In this document: one piece after another, positions 33,422-42,250 of the stretch | How the letters are laid out: each line of letters starts with the position of its first letter | Numbering within the stretch: the first letter of the stretch is position 1 | Origin: Xanthobacteraceae bacterium | GTDB lineage: Bacteria; Pseudomonadota; Alphaproteobacteria; Rhizobiales; Xanthobacteraceae | Direction of reading: 5' to 3' | Assembly (NCBI GenBank): GCA_024508855.1 | Contig: JANINJ010000025.1 | Location: 1-51,998, forward strand | DNA length: 51,998 nucleotides | Notes under the pieces: generated by a model | Seen by the model: only the letters and a program-made list of their open reading frames with translations | What the model was told of the DNA's origin: nothing | Database searches by the model: none | Position numbers and translations under genes: made by a program

Positions 33422-34678
33422 TCAACCTTGAGATCGCGGGTTGGGGCGCGTCAGGTAGAGAAACGCCACGGTGCCGATGACGAGTGCGGTTGCCATGAAC
33501 ATCAAAACAACGGGGAGACCCCATCTGGCACCGATCGGATCGGTTGCCGATTGCATGGCAGCCGTTCCAAGAAAGAACGCAAGATTAACGGCGGAGAGCG
33601 CCTTTCCCGCGTTTTCCATCGTCACCGCGTGCTGGGTCATGGTGTAGATCAACGGTTGCGATGAGAGAACGAAGCCGAGCACTGCGAGGAGGATGACATC
33701 GTATCGCGCCGGCATCTGAATGGTGCCGAATATCGTCGAAACGATACCTCCTGGACCGCCTCCTGCCATCAGGAGGAGCAGGCCCGCGGCAATCAGTTGA
33801 CAGCCAGCCAGCAGCACTCGGGGATGCCCGACGTTGCGTTCGACGACGCCGACGATGAAGGGCCCGGCGATCAGCGCCAGCGTAAAGAGAAAAAGCACGT
33901 TGCCGGCTTCGAGGCGCGACAGGCCCTTTACGTCCATCAACCATGGTCCACCCCACAGACCGCGCAGAACGAGCATGACGGAAAGGGATACAAGCGCGAT
34001 GGCGATGATGCCGCGCAGCGCCGGCGATAGTGCAAGACGCGCCACTTCGACCATCTCGCCAAGCAGGGCGGGAGCCTTGCCTTGTTGAGGCCGTTTGCCG
34101 GGTACGCAGACCGCAACCGCCGCGGCGATAACCAAACCGAACGCTAAGGATATCCAGAAGCCGGAACGCCAGCCATAATGTTCGACGGCCCAGGCTAGCG
34201 GACTGGCCGAGATCAACATTCCCACGTTGCCGAGCGACAGGATCAGTCCGGACCATAATCCGAACTTGAGCGGCGGCAGTTCGCGTGCGGCCAGTGCCAT
34301 CGGGCACATCAGCATTCCGGACGTCGCTGTTCCGAGCATCAGCTGCGCCAGCAAAAAGCTTAGCGGGCTGGCGGACAATGCGGCGAAAGCGCATCCCACA
34401 ACGGTCGCGGCGAGCAGCGTCAGCGACACCGCGCGTACGGAAAACCGGTCCAGCGCAGCGCCGACCGGAAGCTGGCAGGCGGCAAAAGCGAAGTGATAGG
34501 CGGCAGTCAGCGAAGCGATCTCGTGCGGGCTCGAATGCAAATCCGGCGCCATGACGTCGACGGCGATCGCCGGCAAGGTGCGTACCAGATTTGACAGCAT
34601 GTGGCCGCTTGCCAGGACGACAAGCGGGACAATCAGGTAACGACTGACGTCTGCTTTCTTGTGCTCCATGCCCCGCAT
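33422..34678 (-). CDS. MFS transporter
   Basis: A 418-residue major facilitator superfamily protein with about 12 hydrophobic segments; GALDRFSVRAVSLTLLAATV and LSLGNVGMLISASPLAWAVEHYGWRSGFW are typical loop and helix boundaries. I chose the outer ATG at 34678; one at 34669 is an equal alternative. It converges on the intradiol dioxygenase, with 46 bases between stops, and is divergent from an acetylpolyamine-amidohydrolase-like gene. Substrate is unknown; proximity suggests an aromatic acid or polyamine derivative. Confidence 0.78.
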   Translation of the reverse strand: MRGMEHKKADVSRYLIVPLVVLASGHMLSNLVRTLPAIAVDVMAPDLHSSPHEIASLTAAYHFAFAACQLPVGAALDRFSVRAVSLTLLAATVVGCAFAALSASPLSFLLAQLMLGTATSGMLMCPMALAARELPPLKFGLWSGLILSLGNVGMLISASPLAWAVEHYGWRSGFWISLAFGLVIAAAVAVCVPGKRPQQGKAPALLGEMVEVARLALSPALRGIIAIALVSLSVMLVLRGLWGGPWLMDVKGLSRLEAGNVLFLFTLALIAGPFIVGVVERNVGHPRVLLAGCQLIAAGLLLLMAGGGPGGIVSTIFGTIQMPARYDVILLAVLGFVLSSQPLIYTMTQHAVTMENAGKALSAVNLAFFLGTAAMQSATDPIGARWGLPVVLMFMATALVIGTVAFLYLTRPNPRSQG

Positions 34679-34956
34679 TGTTGCCGATCCGCCCCCGCGC
34701 CGTTCATGAGGCGGTAGGCTGAAACAGTACCGAAGGCAACACCTTGTCTTGCAGGTTGGCTACCGGTGGTTTGCAGTGCTGCGGACGATGATTTCAGCCT
34801 GGAGGCAACATCGCAAAGCAGCGATGCGAGGGGCGCCCGCAAGCGAACGGCAGTGGAAAGGTGCCGCCGCGATTCCGGGTTGAAACCGCAGGCCCGCGGT
34901 GGAATGTTGCCTCGGCCAAACCATCCTGAATCAGGTCCGCAATATCGAGGCTCGTC

Positions 34957-35982
34957 TTGAAAGCGATCTATACCGAACGTCACCGCAGCCACGATCCTCA
35001 GTTTTTTCTGGTGCGGGGCGTCGTGAAGCGCACCACAGAGCAACCCGAACGCGCGGATCGATTGCTCAAGGGGCTTGCGGCAGGCCATCATCAGCTCATC
35101 GAGCCAACGGCGTTCGGCCAGGGTCCGCGGGCGCGAGTTCACAGTGCCGAATATCTCGGCTTTCTCGAACACGCATGGGATGAGTGGGCGGCGCTTGGCG
35201 ACGCGGGCCCGGAGATGATCGCGAATATCCATCCTGTGCGAAACGCCGCGACGTATCCGACGCACATCGTTGGGAAGCTGGGGTGGCATACGATTGACAC
35301 GGCATGTCCGATCGGTCCCGGCACCTGGGAAGGCGCCTGTGCCGCGACCGACGTAGCAGCCACGGCGGCGCAACTCGTCATGGATGGAGCGCGCGCCGTA
35401 TATGCGTTGTGCCGGCCGCCCGGTCATCACGCCTATCGCGATCAGGCAAGCGGCTTCTGCTTCCTCAACAACACGGCGATCGCGGCGGCGCATCTTCGGC
35501 TCGCGCATGAACGTGTGGCGATTCTTGATGTCGACGTGCATCACGGCAATGGCACGCAGGGAATCTTTTACGAGCGTCCCGATGTGTTGACGATTTCGAT
35601 TCACGCCGATCCCGTCGCCTACTATCCGTTTGTATGGGGATATGCGCATGAACGTGGCGCCGGGCCGGGGCTCGGGGCCAACCTCAATATTCCGCTGCCG
35701 CTCGGCACCGGTGACGATGGCTACATGCAGGCACTGATCCGCGCGAAGACGATGTTCGATGCCTTTGCGCCGACCGCATTGGTGGTGGCGCTGGGCCTCG
35801 ATGCATCGGAGCATGATCCATTGGCAGGACTTGCCGTCACCACCGACGGCTTCCGCCGTATCGGTGCAGCCATTGCCGCGATGGATCTGCCGACGGTCTT
35901 CGTGCAGGAAGGCGGCTACCTGTCGGATATTCTCGGCGCCAATCTCACCGCAGTGCTCGGCGGCTTCGAAGGCGCCTGCTGA
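34957..35982 (+). CDS. Histone deacetylase / acetylpolyamine amidohydrolase family protein
   Basis: A 341-residue zinc-dependent deacetylase. Metal ligands are Asp193 and His195 (DVDVHHGNGTQ) and Asp282 (GLDASEHDPL). The catalytic histidine pair is His157-His158 in RPPGHHAYRDQASGFCFLNN. The N-terminus (MKAIYTERHRSHDPQFFLVRG) and length match bacterial acetylpolyamine amidohydrolases, which remove acetyl groups from acetylated putrescine, cadaverine or spermidine. The start at 34957 begins the homology. No transcription partner follows on the strand. It is divergent from an MFS transporter, with 278 bases of shared upstream DNA. Confidence 0.88.
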   Translation: MKAIYTERHRSHDPQFFLVRGVVKRTTEQPERADRLLKGLAAGHHQLIEPTAFGQGPRARVHSAEYLGFLEHAWDEWAALGDAGPEMIANIHPVRNAATYPTHIVGKLGWHTIDTACPIGPGTWEGACAATDVAATAAQLVMDGARAVYALCRPPGHHAYRDQASGFCFLNNTAIAAAHLRLAHERVAILDVDVHHGNGTQGIFYERPDVLTISIHADPVAYYPFVWGYAHERGAGPGLGANLNIPLPLGTGDDGYMQALIRAKTMFDAFAPTALVVALGLDASEHDPLAGLAVTTDGFRRIGAAIAAMDLPTVFVQEGGYLSDILGANLTAVLGGFEGAC

Positions 35983-36438
35983 TCTGCAGCGACGCCGCGG
36001 AACGAGTTACCGATTGTCGTCGGCTTGAGACGCTATCGATGCCCGCGGTCCCCCGAATTGCTTTCAACCGGCCTGCCGGGGCAGGGGCTGGCTGAGTCGT
36101 CCGCCGCGACGAGAGCGACCGTGATTTCGTCTGCGGTTGGTCGTCTCACGAAAATATTTTTTCATGCAGCTAGCCGGCGGATAGGTCGAAAAAAATATTT
36201 CCACTGTACATCGCTCCTTATGCAGAAAATATCGACTGTTAGTCGATCTATCTTCGAAACATTAATCTATTTGCTTTTTCGAGCAAAAAAAATGCATTAA
36301 GGCGGCAATATCATTCGCTTTCTACCGGCCCCGAGCGATGCAATTCGTATCCCACGGGTCGTGTGTCTAACGATTTGGACCTCCAAAGCGACGAGAAGCG
36401 ATCGGTGAGCGCGGCCCGCGGCGCGAGGATGCAATGCG
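35983..36438 (+). promoter_or_regulatory. AT-rich leader with nested inverted repeats upstream of cysJ
   Basis: 456 bases without a supported gene; bases 36151-36300 are far richer in A and T than anything around. Three dyads are visible. AAATATTTTTTC at 36152-36163 mirrors GAAAAAAATATTT at 36188-36200 with one bulge. ATCGACT at 36231-36237 mirrors AGTCGAT at 36241-36247 with a 3-base centre, a perfect match. TTTGCT at 36270-36275 mirrors AGCAAA at 36282-36287. Together they suggest promoter and operator DNA for the sulfite reductase operon; no named regulator is claimed. Confidence 0.5.
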
Positions 36439-38295
36439 ATGACGAAACTGGAATTTTCGGGGCCCGGCCTGAGCAACGAGCAATGGGAGCGCATCAACGC
36501 GCTTGCGGTGTCGCTCAAGCCGGGTCAGGCATTGTGGTTGAGCGGATACTTTGCGGGCCTCGATTACAACGCGCGCGCGCTTGGCGGATTTGACGATCTC
36601 ACATTGCTCACGCGCGGCAACGCCGATGCGCCGCCGGCTGCGGTCGCGACGACGCGCACGCTGACGATCCTCTACGGGACCGAGACCGGCAACAGCAAGG
36701 GACTCGCCAAGTCGCTGGCGGAAGCCGCGCAGCAGCAGGAGATCGCGTCCGTCGTCGCCGACATGTCGGATTACAAGACGCGCAAGCTCAAGGAAGAGCA
36801 GGACCTGCTGGTGATCACCAGCACGCACGGCGAGGGCGATCCGCCGCAATCCGCGGTGTCGTTCTTCGAATTCCTGGAGGGCCGCAAGGCCCCGAAACTT
36901 CCGGACCTGCGGTTTGCCGTGCTGGCGCTGGGCGATTCCACCTACGAGCGTTATTGCGAGGGCGGCAAGCGGATCGACCGTCGTTTGGAAGAACTCGGTG
37001 CGACGCGGCTGGAAGCTCGCGTGGATTGCGACGTCGATTATGAAGACGCCGCGGCCGAATGGATCGCGGCTGTCGTGGCCAAGCTCACCCCGCCCAGGAC
37101 CGAGTCGACCTCGGTCGGCCATGGATCGGGTGTTGCCGCCCAGCGTGCTGCGGCACCCGCGCCTGTGGCGCAGCCCATCCACGACAAGCAGAATCCGTTT
37201 TCTGCCACCATCATCGAGAATCTGGTGCTCACCGGCCGCGGTTCGAGCAAGGAGACGCGCCACATCGAACTGTCGCTCGAAGGCTCCGGCCTCACCTACG
37301 AGCCCGGCGATGCGCTCGGCATCATGCCGCGCAACGATCCGGCGCTGGTCGATGGTCTTCTCGAACATCTCGCGCTGCCGGTCGATGCAACCGTGACGGC
37401 AAGGAAGCAACCGGTGGGGTTGCGCGAAGCCCTGTCGTCGGCCTTCGAGATCACGGCTGCGACGCCGCGCTTCATCGATCATTGGGCCGAGCTCAGCGGC
37501 GCGTCCGAATTGCAGCAATTGCGCGGTACCGAGCGAGCCGAAGCGCGTGCGGCGTTCATGTACAACAACCACGTCCTCGATATCGTCCGCCGGTTTCCGG
37601 TAAAGGGTCTTGACGCTGAAACCTTCGTGCGTGGATTGCGCCCGCTCCAGCCGCGTTTGTACTCGATCTCGTCGAGTCTGGCCGCGGCGCCGGACGAAGC
37701 ACACCTCACGGTCAGCACGGTTCGCTACGATCTGCACGGCCAGCCGCGCACCGGCGTTGCTTCGGGTCATCTCGCCGCGCGTGCCGAAGCTGACACGACA
37801 CTGCCGGTCTACATTCAGGCCAATACGCATTTTCGCCTACCCCACGACGATGCACCCATTCTCATGATCGGAGCAGGGACCGGCGTCGCACCTTATCGGG
37901 CTTTCATGCAGGAGCGCGAGGCGCGCGGCGCCAGCGGAAAGTCGTGGCTGGTATTTGGCGAACGCAATTTCCGCAGCGACTTCCTCTATCAGGTCGAGTG
38001 GCAGAGCTATCTCAAGGACGGCATTCTGAGCCAGATGGATGTCGCGTTTTCTCGCGACCGCACGCCGAAGGCCTACGTGCAGGATCGTCTGCGCGAACAC
38101 GCACGCGAAGTGTATGCGTGGCTCGAAGAGGGCGCCCACATCTACGTTTGCGGCGATGCCGCGCGCCTCGCGCCGGACGTGCACACCGCGCTGATCGACA
38201 TCGTCGCCGAGCAGGGCGGCCTGGATAGTGCCGCGGCGGCGGACTATCTCGCCAATCTGCAGCGCGATCATCGCTATCAGCGTGACGTTTATTGA
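36439..38295 (+). CDS. cysJ: Assimilatory sulfite reductase flavoprotein subunit
   Basis: A 618-residue diflavin reductase that passes electrons from NADPH via FAD and FMN to CysI. Domains in order: short N-terminal region (LSNEQWERINALAVSLKPGQALWLSGYFAG, as in E. coli CysJ), flavodoxin domain with LYGTETGNSKGLAKSL beginning near residue 78, connecting FAD domain with PRLYSISSSLAAAPDEAHLTV, and NADPH domain with MIGAGTGVAPYRAFMQEREARG. It is slightly longer than the E. coli protein (599). The start follows GCGAGGATG. The stop is followed by cysI after 8 bases, so the two are one operon. Confidence 0.93.
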   Translation: MTKLEFSGPGLSNEQWERINALAVSLKPGQALWLSGYFAGLDYNARALGGFDDLTLLTRGNADAPPAAVATTRTLTILYGTETGNSKGLAKSLAEAAQQQEIASVVADMSDYKTRKLKEEQDLLVITSTHGEGDPPQSAVSFFEFLEGRKAPKLPDLRFAVLALGDSTYERYCEGGKRIDRRLEELGATRLEARVDCDVDYEDAAAEWIAAVVAKLTPPRTESTSVGHGSGVAAQRAAAPAPVAQPIHDKQNPFSATIIENLVLTGRGSSKETRHIELSLEGSGLTYEPGDALGIMPRNDPALVDGLLEHLALPVDATVTARKQPVGLREALSSAFEITAATPRFIDHWAELSGASELQQLRGTERAEARAAFMYNNHVLDIVRRFPVKGLDAETFVRGLRPLQPRLYSISSSLAAAPDEAHLTVSTVRYDLHGQPRTGVASGHLAARAEADTTLPVYIQANTHFRLPHDDAPILMIGAGTGVAPYRAFMQEREARGASGKSWLVFGERNFRSDFLYQVEWQSYLKDGILSQMDVAFSRDRTPKAYVQDRLREHAREVYAWLEEGAHIYVCGDAARLAPDVHTALIDIVAEQGGLDSAAAADYLANLQRDHRYQRDVY

Positions 38296-38303
38296 GGATT
38301 GCA

Positions 38304-40037
38304 ATGACGACGACACTCACGCAACCCGATCGCAGTCGGGACGTTTCGCAGCCGCTCGACAAGCTCGGTCCAGACGAAACGCTGAAAGCGAACAGTAACC
38401 AGCTTCGCGGGACGATTACCAAAAGCCTGTTCGATCCGATCACCGGCTCGGTTGTCGCCAACGACACCAAGCTGATGAAGTTTCACGGCATCTATCAGCA
38501 GGACGACCGCGACATCCGCGACGAGCGCCGGCGCCAGAAGCTGGAGCCGGCCTTCACCTTCATGGTGCGCGTTCGGTTACCGGGCGGAGTTTTGAGTTCG
38601 TCGCAATGGCTAAAACTCGACGAACTCGGCCGCGCGCATGGTGCCGAGACGCTGCGGCTGACGACGCGCCAGACGTTTCAGTTCCATCGTGTCGTCAAGG
38701 AAGACCTGCAGACGTTGATGCAGGGGTTGCGCGACGTGGTTCTCGATACGCGCGCGGCGTGCGGCGACGATACCCGCGGCGTCATGTGCTCGATCAATCC
38801 GCAGCTCTCGAAAATTCATGCCGAGGTCTACGCGCTGGCGAAACAGGCCAGCGATCATGCGATTCCCAAGACCGGCGCCTACAACGAGATCTGGTACGGT
38901 GAGGAACGCGGCAAGGTTTCCGAACCGGAAGAGCCGTTCTACGGGCGCACCTACATGCCCCGCAAATTCAAGATCGGCTTCGTCATTCCGCCGAGCAACG
39001 ACATCGACGTCTATTCGCAGGACCTCGGTTTTATTGCCATCGTCCAGAAGGGCAAGCTGAAAGGCTTCAACGTCGCGATCGGCGGCGGCATGGGCCGCAC
39101 CGATCAGGCGCCGCAGACCTATCCCCGCCTTGCCGATGTGATCGGCTTCATCAAGGTCGAACAACTCACGGCCGCGATCGACGCGGTGATGTCGGTGCAG
39201 CGCGACTACGGCGATCGCGTGGATCGGCTGCATGCGCGGTTCAAATACACCATCGACGACAAGGGGCTCGACTGGATCAAGGCCGAAATCGAGAACCGGC
39301 TCGGCGCTCCGTTCGCGCCGGCACAGCCCTACAAATTCACCTCCAACGGCGATGAGTTCGGTTGGGTGAAAGGCGAGGACGGCCGTGAGCACTACACGAT
39401 GTTCATCGAAAACGGCCGCATCATCAATACGCCGGAGCGGCCGATGCTGGATGGCTTGCGTGCCATCGCGCGTGTCCACACCGGAACGTTTCGCATCACG
39501 CCGAACCAGAGCCTGACGATCTCCGATGTCGAGCTGAAGGATCGCCCGGCCATCGAAAAACTTATGAGCGAATATGGCCTGGCCAGGCAGAACGCCCACA
39601 GCGCCATGCGGCTCAACTCGATGGCCTGTGTCGCGCTGCCGACTTGCGCCTTGGCGATGGCCGAAAGCGAGCGGTATCTGCCGATATTGTTGTCCAAGAT
39701 CGAACCGATCCTGGAAGCCAACGGTCTGACGGATGAGCCGATCACGATTCGCATGACCGGATGTCCGAACGGTTGCGCACGACCCTACATCGCGGAGATC
39801 GCGCTCACCGGCCGCGCTCCCGGCAAATACAATCTCTATTTCGGCGGCGGCTTTCATGGGCAGCGGCTGAACAAGATGTATCTGGAGAATGTCGGCGAAG
39901 AGGTCATCCTCAAGGCGCTCGACGAGATTCTGGGCCGCTACGCCCGCGAACGGCAGCCGCAAGAGCGCTTTGGCGATTTCGCGATCCGCGCCGGTTATGT
40001 CGCCGAAGTCAAGGAAGGCCGGCACTTCAACGATTGA
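38304..40037 (+). CDS. cysI: Assimilatory sulfite reductase hemoprotein subunit
   Basis: A 577-residue siroheme/4Fe-4S enzyme reducing sulfite to sulfide. The four cluster ligands Cys442, Cys448, Cys487 and Cys491 (CVALPTCALAMAESE and MTGCPNGCARPY) have exactly the spacing of E. coli CysI (434, 440, 479, 483). The siroheme-binding arginines lie in LRLTTRQTFQFHRV. The ATG at 38304 is 8 bases after the cysJ stop; the earlier TTG at 38292 is less likely. With cysJ it forms an NADPH-dependent enzyme. Confidence 0.94.
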   Translation: MTTTLTQPDRSRDVSQPLDKLGPDETLKANSNQLRGTITKSLFDPITGSVVANDTKLMKFHGIYQQDDRDIRDERRRQKLEPAFTFMVRVRLPGGVLSSSQWLKLDELGRAHGAETLRLTTRQTFQFHRVVKEDLQTLMQGLRDVVLDTRAACGDDTRGVMCSINPQLSKIHAEVYALAKQASDHAIPKTGAYNEIWYGEERGKVSEPEEPFYGRTYMPRKFKIGFVIPPSNDIDVYSQDLGFIAIVQKGKLKGFNVAIGGGMGRTDQAPQTYPRLADVIGFIKVEQLTAAIDAVMSVQRDYGDRVDRLHARFKYTIDDKGLDWIKAEIENRLGAPFAPAQPYKFTSNGDEFGWVKGEDGREHYTMFIENGRIINTPERPMLDGLRAIARVHTGTFRITPNQSLTISDVELKDRPAIEKLMSEYGLARQNAHSAMRLNSMACVALPTCALAMAESERYLPILLSKIEPILEANGLTDEPITIRMTGCPNGCARPYIAEIALTGRAPGKYNLYFGGGFHGQRLNKMYLENVGEEVILKALDEILGRYARERQPQERFGDFAIRAGYVAEVKEGRHFND

Positions 40038-40063
40038 GCCTGCGTCAAACCCCGTTTCAGTTG

Positions 40064-40112
40064 GATTTGCAGGCGAAAGCCTCTAAACCTGCAGCCACGC
40101 CATTCGCGTGCT
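40064..40112 (+). promoter_or_regulatory. Possible degenerate SAM-II-like leader element before metB
   Basis: Between cysI and the metB-like gene, GATTTG (40064-40069) and GCAGCCACG (40091-40099) occur in order, as in alphaproteobacterial SAM-II riboswitches, and GTGCT follows at 40108-40112. The GCTAAA box expected next is not present (GTGCTCAGG instead) and the P1 stem would be weak. An alternative hairpin, TGCAGG/CCTGCA with a nested GGCGAAAGCC tetraloop stem, uses the same bases. I regard it as unproven. Confidence 0.25.
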
Positions 40113-40127
40113 CAGGAATTGTTCGCT

Positions 40128-41294
40128 ATGCCAAAGCCTAAGGATCTCCACACCATTGCGGCCGCAAATGGCATCGCGACGGACAGCACTTTTCGTGCGG
40201 TGACGCCGCCGATCTATCTCTCCAGCACCTTTGCCTTCAACGGCTACGAGAAGAGCGGCGCTTATGAATATACGCGCACGGCCAATCCAAGCCGCGACAT
40301 GCTGGGCGATACGCTGGCCAAGCTGGAAGGCGGCGCGGGCGCCGTGGTCGTGTGTTCCGGGATGGCTGCGGTTGATGTCGTTCTCGCCCAAACCCGCAAG
40401 GGAGGTCTCGTCGTCGCGCCGCACGATTGTTATGGCGGCACCTATCGCCTGTTGGAAGCGCGGCAACGATGCGGGCAGATCGAGGTCGCTTTCGTCGATC
40501 AAGGCGACGCAGCGGCGCTGAGTGCAGCCTTCGCGCGTTCGCCGGCCTTGGTGCTGATCGAGACGCCGAGCAATCCGTTGATGCGCGTCGTTGATATCAA
40601 GGCGATTGCCGCACAGGCCAAGCGTGCGGGAGCCCGTGTTGCTGTCGACAACACCTTTCTCTCTCCGGCCTTGCAGCGGCCGATCTCGCTCGGCGCGGAT
40701 TTCGTGATTCATTCCACCACCAAGTATCTCAACGGTCATTCCGATGTCGTTGGCGGAGCGGTGATCGCCGCCGATCGGGCGGATGCCGAAGCGCTTGCCG
40801 AATGGGTCAACGTCGTCGGCGTCACCGGCGCGCCGTTCGATTCCTATCTGACCTTGCGAGGATTGCGAACACTGTTTCCGCGCGTCGAGCGGCAGCAGAC
40901 CAATGCCGGCGCTATCGCTCGCTTTCTCGACGGCCACAAGCTGGTCGGCGCCGTTCATTATCCCGGCCTGCCGTCGCACCCTGGTCATGGCATCGCCAAA
41001 ACGCAGCAGGCCGGATTTGGTGCCATGCTGAGCTTCGAACTGGTGGGCGGCACCGAAGCGGTCCGGGCTTTCGTCGAGGCGATCGAGGTATTCACGCTTG
41101 CCGAGTCGCTCGGCGGTGTTGAAAGTCTGATTGCGCATCCCGCTACCATGACGCACGCCAAGATGGGCGTCGAAGCCCGCCGCATTGCCGGGATCAGCGA
41201 CAGCTTGTTGCGTCTCTCGGTCGGGCTGGAAGCGGAGGCCGACCTTCTCGCCGGCCTCGAAGCAGGTTTCGCTGCTATCTCGAACCAACGTTAG
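40128..41294 (+). CDS. metB: Cystathionine gamma-synthase / trans-sulfuration PLP enzyme
   Basis: A 388-residue Cys/Met metabolism PLP-dependent enzyme. The PLP-lysine is Lys199 in HSTTKYLNGHSDVVGG. YEYTRTANPSRDMLGDTLAKLEGGAGAVVVCSGMAA and VFTLAESLGGVESLIAHPATMTH are family hallmarks. MetB joins an activated homoserine to cysteine to make cystathionine; close paralogues instead use sulfide directly (MetZ/MetY-like), and sequence by eye cannot separate them. The ATG at 40128 is used in preference to a TTG three codons earlier. It follows cysJI by 90 bases, fitting sulfide use into cysteine and methionine. Confidence 0.85.
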   Translation: MPKPKDLHTIAAANGIATDSTFRAVTPPIYLSSTFAFNGYEKSGAYEYTRTANPSRDMLGDTLAKLEGGAGAVVVCSGMAAVDVVLAQTRKGGLVVAPHDCYGGTYRLLEARQRCGQIEVAFVDQGDAAALSAAFARSPALVLIETPSNPLMRVVDIKAIAAQAKRAGARVAVDNTFLSPALQRPISLGADFVIHSTTKYLNGHSDVVGGAVIAADRADAEALAEWVNVVGVTGAPFDSYLTLRGLRTLFPRVERQQTNAGAIARFLDGHKLVGAVHYPGLPSHPGHGIAKTQQAGFGAMLSFELVGGTEAVRAFVEAIEVFTLAESLGGVESLIAHPATMTHAKMGVEARRIAGISDSLLRLSVGLEAEADLLAGLEAGFAAISNQR

Positions 41295-41306
41295 CCTTAA
41301 GCGCCG

Positions 41307-42161
41307 ATGGACGTTGAACTCGCCCGCACGTTTCTCGAAATCGTCGCTACGCGCAGTTTCGTTCGTGCGGCAGAACACCTCAATGTCAGCCAGACCACCG
41401 TCAGCGCCCGCATCCGATCGCTGGAGGAGCGGCTTGGCCGATCCTTGTTCGTTCGCAACAAGAACGGCGCGACGCTGACGCCGGCCGGTGAGCAGTTCCT
41501 TCGCTATGCGCCGATGTTCGTGCAGTTGTGGGAGCGCGCCCGCCATCAGGTTGCGGTGCCGTCCGGCAGCCGTGCCGTCCTTGCCATCGGCGGTGAAACG
41601 AGCCTGTGGCAGCCTTGGTTGCAAAGCTGGCTGCTCTGGATGAGGAAAACCGCTCCGGATATCGCCTTGCGCGTCCAGGTCGGACCGGCCGAGGCATTGA
41701 CCAGCCAGGTCGCCGACGGCGTGCTCGATATTGCCGTGATGTATGCGCCTCAACAGCGGCCCGGTTCCCGGGTCGAACTGCTGCGCGAGGAGAAGCTGGT
41801 TCTGGTTTCGACCGATCCTTCCGCCCAGCAATCCAATCCGCCGGGATATGTCTATGTCGATTGGGGGCCGGACTTTGCCCTGCACCACGGCCTGAGTTTT
41901 CCCGATGCGATGAACCCGGGCCTGTTTGTGGGGCACGCGCCGCTGGCGCTGAACTATATTCTGGAAGCGGGCGGCTCCGGATACTTTCGCCAGAGCGCCG
42001 TGATGTCGCATCTTGCCGCGGGCAGGTTGCATCTGGTGCCCGGCGCGCCGAGCTTCTTCCATCCAATCTACGCGGTGTGTTCGTCGCAGGCCGATGAGGC
42101 GCTGATCGGATTGGCGATCGATGGCCTGCGTGCCGTCGCCTCAGCCGATTCCAGCGGATAG
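41307..42161 (+). CDS. LysR-family transcriptional regulator
   Basis: A 284-residue LysR regulator. The winged helix-turn-helix is at residues 1-60 (VELARTFLEIVATRSFVRAAEHLNVSQTTVSARIRSLEERLGRSLF); the remainder is a periplasmic-binding-fold effector domain. It starts 12 bases after the metB-like gene on the same strand, which is unusual for LysR regulators (often divergent from targets), so it is probably co-transcribed with the sulfur genes. Whether it acts on cysJI/metB or the downstream aldolase gene is unknown. Confidence 0.85.
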   Translation: MDVELARTFLEIVATRSFVRAAEHLNVSQTTVSARIRSLEERLGRSLFVRNKNGATLTPAGEQFLRYAPMFVQLWERARHQVAVPSGSRAVLAIGGETSLWQPWLQSWLLWMRKTAPDIALRVQVGPAEALTSQVADGVLDIAVMYAPQQRPGSRVELLREEKLVLVSTDPSAQQSNPPGYVYVDWGPDFALHHGLSFPDAMNPGLFVGHAPLALNYILEAGGSGYFRQSAVMSHLAAGRLHLVPGAPSFFHPIYAVCSSQADEALIGLAIDGLRAVASADSSG

Positions 42162-42250
42162 TCCGAGGCCGTCAAGTCAGCCTCACCCACGAGACGGCAT
42201 GCGGCGCGGGTTCTTGACGAACCGCCTGCGATAGCCTCAAACATCCCGCC

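Noticed and set aside
40083-42062. A 659-residue minus-strand open frame over metB and the LysR gene.
   Set aside because: Same kind of shadow frame; the plus-strand genes have catalytic residues in register.
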